This document shows positions 57,831-64,000 of a stretch of 64,000 nucleotides of DNA, one piece after another. The notes beneath the pieces were generated by a model. That model was not told the origin of the DNA, did not search any database, and saw only the letters and a program-made list of their open reading frames with translations. Made by a program: the position numbers and the translations under genes. How positions within the stretch are numbered: position 1 is the first letter of the stretch; each line of letters starts with the position of its first letter. This stretch comes from Strongyloides papillosus. Its lineage: Eukaryota; Nematoda; Chromadorea; Rhabditida; Strongyloididae. The stretch lies in assembly GCA_005656395.1 (NCBI GenBank), contig SRSI01000074.1, positions 186,001-250,000 on the forward strand, written 5' to 3'.

Positions 57831-59495
57831 TCAATTATGCTTGTCTATAAATAGTGAAATATTGTAAGTTTTAACACATGATTTGACAATTTTTGGTTTG
57901 TCAAAATACTGATATTCTTGAACACTCTGATAAGGAACATATATTTTTTTAGGACGCTTTGATTTATCCAAACGTAATTTTGAATCTTTAATAATTAATA
58001 AAGAATCTATTATCTTGTTGTCTTCAGCATCTATTTGAGTGATTCTAATATGTGTGTGGTTTACAACATTAACATGGGTATAACCAACTTTAATGGTTCT
58101 AAAAAAATTATTAAAAAAATATTACACTGGTATACCTTTTAGCTGAAAATGGTGATTCGTTGGTTTTATTATATATAGCCGGAGTGCATCTTTTACAACC
58201 TGCTGCACCAGTTAATATATAAGTAGGAGCAGGAGGATTGTAATAAATACTACCAGGATATTTGTACATCGTTCTGTTATATATAGGATAATGTCTTTCA
58301 TAGCCATGTTCATGTGCATAAAATACTAAATCAACATTATTTTTATATAAGTAGTCTTCAAGTCCTGGTATATCTTTGTATCCTGTTCTTAATGTTGTGC
58401 TTTCATATTCATTACATTCGCCTGCAATTTTTTTGTGCCAATAATATATTGGCCGATGGAAATAAGGTATTACCCATGGTCTCTCATTTCTAGACATTTG
58501 AATTTCTTCTAATGTTTTTTCAAGCCATCTACTTTGCCTTTTTATTGGATTGGGACCAAAAACTGTATAAAAACCATAAATCTCAGTGGAAAGTGCAATG
58601 AAGTTTACCAATCCAAGTTTGAATGAATAGAAATGATCAATTTTTTTGATGTTATTGTTATCCAAAGGCATAGTAAATCTATGTTCAAAATGAGAAAAGC
58701 CCCTACAATCAAATTCATGATTGCCTTCAATAACCATATATGGAATATATGCTGCTATCGGTTCAATACGATTCATAAATTCGTCACCAACAAATCCATT
58801 ATCTTTTTGTAGTTGATAAGCAATATCACCAACATGAATGACAAGTTGACAAGTTCCATCCTTTGCAGCTTTAGTGAGTTTTTCTATTGTATACAATTTT
58901 CCTGTGTCCATATCGCCTAGAACACAAAATTTGATTTTAAAATTTGATCCTTGTTTAAATGTGCGGAAATAGAACTTTTTACTCCATGTTTTACCATCTC
59001 CTACTTTGTAATAATATTTTTTATCATAGTACAAATTTTTTAAATAGACTGTATGAAAATACCTAGTGATATTTGCATTTTCTGATTCCACTAGTTTTTT
59101 AGTGTGACCAGATTTTATTCGTATGGTATAAGATTTAATTGTCCCATATCTAACCATTGGTTTTCTATGATTACGTGATAAATCATAAAATGTTGTCCAT
59201 TGTACAACCATCGTTCGAGGATTTTTTGCTAATGACAAATGTACTTGTTCATGTTTATCTAAAAATTTCACTTCGCCACTTATTGAAAGTCGAATGAAAA
59301 TAAGATATAGTAATAAAATAACTTTAAATATCATAATTAATTTAATCTATTGTTCGATTAGAATATAATTATTAGCTTTCAAAATATAATAAACAATTTA
59401 TGTGATCATTATTTTTTCTATCCATTTTTATGTTAATAGATGAATGAATTTTGATCGTTATCATCAACAAATTTGCTTATAATTTATTAAATATA
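57698..59495. repeat. Tandem duplication unit, copy B
   Basis: Direct repeat of 54912-56745, covering the whole second phosphatase gene plus about 130 bases of 3' flank and 160 bases of 5' flank. Same orientation as copy A. Confidence 0.8.
57831..59334 (-). CDS. Purple acid phosphatase-like metallophosphatase, copy B
   Basis: Exons 59334-58136 and 58098-57831, 37-nt intron, 488 residues: the same structure and length as copy A. The signal peptide is MIFKVILLLYLIFIRLSISG. Motifs GDMDTG, GDIAY, GNHE and HRPIY are intact, but the last motif reads AHEHGYERHYP: the Gly of the near-invariant GHxH is replaced by Ala (codon complement at 58315-58317), while both metal-binding histidines remain. Other differences from copy A are scattered and mostly conservative, and both frames are fully open, so both genes are probably functional. 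The family hydrolyses phosphomonoesters; the physiological substrate is unknown. Confidence 0.92.
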
Positions 59496-62244
59496 TATGT
59501 CATACTAAATTATTTTAAAAATTATGTTTGATATTACAAGGACTATCTTTTTGAAACAATATCAAGATGAGTATTATTGTTAGCAAAAAAATGTGTACTT
59601 CCATTTTTATTAAAACTTTTGATAAACTTTTTATATGATATTCGAAAAATAAACATATAGCCACTTATCAATGATAAGATGTTGATTTTCCACTGATAAT
59701 GAATAAAGTAATTTTAAAAGTTTAAGATACATAATCTGTTTTAATGAAGAAAAATGAGTATTTTATTTTATAAAAATTTGTTACTATAAAAGTTTAATTA
59801 TGAAAGCTTTTTATTTATTTAGAAAATTTGAGCAAAATATTTTAAAATATAGGCAGGTAAATAATAAAATTTATATCAACCGATAAAAGATTTTTATAAA
59901 TCATGTAATGTCATCAATTAAATAGAATTGTCACTGTTTAATTTCACAACATTTAAATTAACATTTCAATTTTTACACTATACATTTTTTTGACTATTTT
60001 TTGTATAAAATAATAATTTAGAGAAATATATTTGACTACAAATTTTTAAAGTAAACTTCATAATATTAAACATTTTTAAGATTGATAATTGCTTTAATTA
60101 AGCATGAGTATAAATTTTGTTTATTAACATTTTTAAATTTTTTTTGAGATAAGTTTTTGTATAATTAAAAAAATATCGTAATACCATAAAAAAATTTAAG
60201 TCTAATATAAGTGGATGAAGAAATGTTCTTAAATGATTAGTAATAATAAGGAATTATCAATGAATATAAAAAAATACAGAATGAATAAAATATATAATAT
60301 TTTTGACAAAAATCTTAAATCTACTACTTAAAACAATAAATTGATAAATATTAATTAATTAGGAAGTTTTTCTAAGTTACAATAGTTTAGAAATGCGCAT
60401 AACTACTAAAAAATTATAATTCTTACTGTGTTATAGTCAAATGGACAATTTCTCCTAAATATATTATTTTCGCCAAAGTACTTCTGAAATTTCTTATTTA
60501 ATAAAAAAAATTTCAGATTTCAATATTATCTTAAAAGACACAGAAGACATTTAGGAAGATTTAATTTGATTAATAAACAAGTTTTCAAATGTTTAAAATT
60601 TCCAACTTAACTGTATTATTTTAATCATTTTTTTTGTTAGTACATATGGAAGAAGCATTAAAGAGTATATGGTAAATTGATATCAGCCAACTTGTTCAAT
60701 ATTCACCATAGTAATTAACATGTTATATTAAAACAAATTTTAAAAATTTTTCCATTGTATATTAATGTTTTACTATACCCCATAATTTTTTGCTTGATTA
60801 CTTTATTACTTGTTATTACAATATTTTAAATGCTCCGATATTTATTTTATCTATAAATTATGTTTTATATAGTTATTGAAATTATTATAATTCAATGTTT
60901 TAACTTAAGATTTAATATTTTTATATTACAACAATCTGTTACATTAATAAAACAAATTAAGTAAGATATAGAGTAACATTGACATTCAACATATGCAATG
61001 TTCTTTAGAAAAAATAATATAAAAAATTATATAATTTATATAAGAAGTAATTATAACAAATATTGTAAAGAAGTAACATTAAGCAATAAACATTTACTAT
61101 TTCTTTTTATGATAAAGAATTTGTAAAATAATTGATCTAGCTGACATTGAAAAGGAAGGGTGAATTATCACTCTCTGTTAAAGATTACTCTATAATATGT
61201 ATTGTATAAAATTAATGACAATCTGAATAAATTTTTACCGAAGGATTTGTTTATCATTTATTTAATATTCTTAAAATACTAAATAGTCATTTTTTACGTA
61301 TTATGATAAAATGATTGTCTTTTCTAATTGAGTTTATTGATAAATAAATAACCATAGCATAGGGTAATTAATGTGATTTTTATGAGAAAATGTATAAATC
61401 ATCTTTTTTTCCATGAAAATTATTTAATTATAATTAATTAATTGCAAGTTAAAACTTAGTTCTTTCTAAAAATTTCATTGCATACTTTTATTTTTATCAT
61501 TTTATATTTAAATTGTACTAATAAAATAAGTTTAATTTTGTTAAATATTAATGTAAAGAGAACTTGGCAAAATTAGATTCATAATTTATAGATAAAATCA
61601 TACATAAAATACCTTCTTTGATCATTTCTCAATACAATATTATTATTATATCTATAAAATAAATTTTAAGGTTAATTTGTAATTATATCAATCTTATTTA
61701 TGGATCACCGTAACATTTTCGCTAAAATAAAATATTAATAATACATATTTATAATTATTGCGTTCTCTTAAAACAGTTAATTAGAAAAGATAATTGTTAA
61801 GGTTTAAATTAGAGAAATTTAGATGAATAGAAGATTTGGTAAAATGATATCAATTTTCTTATTTATCATAAATATTATATTTAAACGTTATTAATCTATT
61901 TAATATTTTCTTATTTAATAACTATTCACCAGTTGTTGATAGTACATCAATCATTTTCAATGTGTGCTTTGATGTGTGCAGGAATGCATTATTTATCCAT
62001 AAAGTACTACAATCATAAATAGTTTCTTTTAACAACTTCCTCATATGGCATTGTTTAATAATTTTTCTTGTACATTTTTTATCACATGATTTTATAGTAT
62101 ATTTTCTACGATTATGTAATTTAATAAGAGTTGTCAAAATGTTGTAATAGTTTAAAATTTTGTTTAATTTTGCATTTCTTTGATTTTTTCTATTTGCGAA
62201 TAATATTTTTTTTAAAGAATTTTATATATTTTTAATATTAAATA
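59335..62244. other. Long intergenic region
   Basis: Nearly 3 kb of AT-rich DNA without a convincing gene apart from the weak ORF at 61922-62137. The last hundred bases are the promoter and 5' leader of the M-Ras gene. Confidence 0.45.
61922..62137 (-). CDS. Possible small Cys-containing ORF or exon
   Basis: A minus-strand frame open for about 71 codons (IKLHNRRKYTIKSCDKKC, then TRKIIKQCHMRKLLKETIYDC and a His/Lys-rich end). It has four cysteines spaced C-x3-C-x7-C-x11-C. It lacks an ATG at its 5' end, with TTG the only possible opening, so if real it would be an exon. It lies about 100 bases from the divergent M-Ras start. No family recognised. Confidence 0.22.
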   Translation of the reverse strand: MTTLIKLHNRRKYTIKSCDKKCTRKIIKQCHMRKLLKETIYDCSTLWINNAFLHTSKHTLKMIDVLSTTGE

Positions 62245-62968
62245 ATGCAAAAAAAGCCTCCAGAGGATGATTCAAAGTTACCACTATATAAACTTGTTGT
62301 TATTGGCGAAGGTGGTGTTGGCAAATCTTCGTTAACAATTCAATTTTTTCAAAAACACTTCATTGATTACTATGATCCAACTATTGAAGATCAGTATATC
62401 CAACATTGTGAAGTTGATGGCCAATGGGTCATTATGGATGTTTTAGATACAGCAGGACAAGAGGAGTACTCTGCCATGAGAGAACAATATATACGTGGAG
62501 GAAAAGGTTTTCTATTAGTATATTCTGTCACTGATGAAAGAAGTTTTCAACAAGCTAGTCAGTTATACAAACAAGTTCTTAGAGTTAAAGATTCAACAGA
62601 ATATCCTGTTTTATTGGTTGCCAATAAGGTGTGTAAAGAATTCATTTTTATTAATAACATTTTTAGATTGACTTAGTTTCACAACGTAAGGTCACTGAAG
62701 CGCAAGGTCGTAAACTTGCTGAAGAATTGAAATTGCCATATATTGAGACATCAGCGAAGGATCCCCCTATTAATGTTGATGCCGCATTTCATGAGTTAGT
62801 GAGAATTGTTAAATCTTTTCCTTCTGAAGATGATGATAATGTATGTTTTGCCTTTGGATTGTTAAAATTTATAAAATTGATAAATTATAGTTAACACTAG
62901 GAAATACTGGTTTGTCAGGAAACTTGTCAAAAAAGAAAAAAGGCAAAGGGAAATGTATTATAATGTGA
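62245..62968 (+). CDS. Ras-family small GTPase, M-Ras type
   Basis: Exons 62245-62628, 62667-62840 and 62891-62968 (introns 38 and 50 nt, all phase 0) give 211 residues. The P-loop is GEGGVGKSS. Gly23, Thr46 and Gln72 correspond to Ras Gly12, Thr35 and Gln61 and are all wild type. DTAGQEE, NKID (restored across the first junction) and ETSAK complete the GTP-binding motifs. An acidic residue after the first P-loop Gly, the N-terminal extension of about 11 residues and FFQKHF, SAKDPP match M-Ras (GDGGVGKS, SAKDPP). The C-terminus is Lys-rich and ends in the CaaX box CIIM, so the protein should be prenylated and membrane-bound. It probably signals to Raf/SHOC2-type effectors as M-Ras does; this is inferred. 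Confidence 0.94.
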
Positions 62969-64000
62969 TTGTAATTATTAACAAAAAATAAATATAGTAT
63001 CTGAATGCATATATTACTAAATATCAATTTTTGAGTTGTGTAAACAGCAGTACATTCTTTTTCACATATGCATGTCATGCTTCATTATGCTACCAGAAAA
63101 TTTTTAGAAATATGTTTAAAAATAATGTATTATAATTTCAATGCCGTTTTTATTATTTTCAAAAATTTTAACAAATATATCTTTCAGAAATTTTGTTTAT
63201 TATAAAATAAAAAAACCTAACATATGCATTTTAACTTAAATTGTTCATTAAAGTAAGATATTTTAATATGTAACATTTGCAAAAAGATTGATATTTAATC
63301 TCAAATGTATGTGTAAAAATGTCTAAGTTATATATTAAAGTAATAATATTGAAAGTGGATACATTGCTTTTGTCTAAGCATATAGATTAATCATTTTATC
63401 TAAACTATTATATAAAATGTTATCAAATTTTGAATTAGAAAGGAAATGATTGAGAGTATTTAGTAATTTATAATTAAACAATTTCCATAGGAAGTAATCA
63501 TTAAAAGTTTATTTTTTTAAAATAACTATTTATAATTTTTTTAATTATGATTTAAATTAACATCACAAATTGAATTGTTGTATCAATTAACAAGGAAATT
63601 CAATGATTTGAATTATGTCATATAAACAAAGTCCCTGCATAAATCTTTCATCTATTTAAACAAAAAAAGATGTTAACACTAAACTTTGATTTCTATCACA
63701 TTAAATAAATTTTTAAAAATTTTTGTGGAAAAAATTGACAAATTTTTTTATTTAAAAGTTTGTTTCAATAACATAGTGTAATTTTCATACAATGAATGTC
63801 AAAAATGATTGTCTTTGTACGATACCGCTAATATTCATTGGTATAATGAGTACACACGAACTGAGAAATGTTTAGAGTATTCTCTTTTACAATTACATAA
63901 ATGGCATTATCTCCGATTTTTTTACATCTATTATTATTCGTTATTCTCCAATTATATATTTTTTAAAATTGTATTATTTTAGTGATGAACAATAAGCAAT
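62969..64000. other. Downstream intergenic region to window edge
   Basis: 3' UTR of the M-Ras gene and AT-rich DNA with no clear gene. At the extreme end, TTATTTTAG at 63974-63982 followed by ATG at 63985 (MNNKQ) could be the acceptor and start of a gene beyond the window, but only five codons are visible. Confidence 0.35.

Overview
This window is nuclear DNA of a nematode. It is very AT-rich, and its protein-coding genes are split by very short introns (mostly 37-55 nt, GT...TTTTAG/TTTCAG). Recognisable nematode families include a TWK potassium channel, coq-2 with two mutually exclusive exons, an M14 carboxypeptidase with a ShKT domain, and MUT-7-like exonucleases. The base composition, small introns and gene style fit a Strongyloides-like (clade IV) worm, but that placement is inference. 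No rRNA, tRNA, CRISPR array or intact transposon was found.

Layout. 1-4.4 kb: a tandem pair of MUT-7-like 3'-5' exonuclease genes, the first cut by the window edge. 7.2-10.9 kb: an ELF/E74-type ETS transcription factor with unusually long introns. 12.7-18.5 kb: a calponin/transgelin gene, then agef-1 (BIG1/2 Sec7 ARF-GEF). 19.1-24.8 kb (minus): a HAND/Twist-like bHLH factor, an Aurora-type kinase and a fatty-acid-amide-hydrolase-type amidase. 26.5-29.4 kb: an orphan single-pass membrane protein and a two-pore K+ channel subunit with degenerate filters. 30.4-32.7 kb (minus): Nup62/NPP-11. 33.7-34.9 kb: a second orphan type I membrane protein. 35.2-36.8 kb (minus): coq-2. 36.8-39.5 kb: a cluster of broken genes (RAD54-like, WD/beta-propeller-like and an unrecognised one) around a 16-bp terminal inverted repeat element. 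41.3-46.6 kb: a class-3 lipase (minus), cyclophilin H and a carboxypeptidase. 49.2-52.8 kb: hnRNP Q/R-like hrpr-1 and a Mn-type cation diffusion facilitator. 54.9-59.5 kb: a 1.8-kb tandem duplication, each copy with a purple acid phosphatase-like gene. 62.2-63.0 kb: an M-Ras-type small GTPase.

The genes are mostly independent housekeeping, signalling and secreted functions, not one pathway. The most informative locus is coq-2. Exons e (36068-35929) and a (35789-35656) encode alternative versions of the same segment. They differ at the positions reported in C. elegans to choose between ubiquinone and rhodoquinone precursors. The reading frame forbids using both or neither, because each case gives an immediate stop codon.
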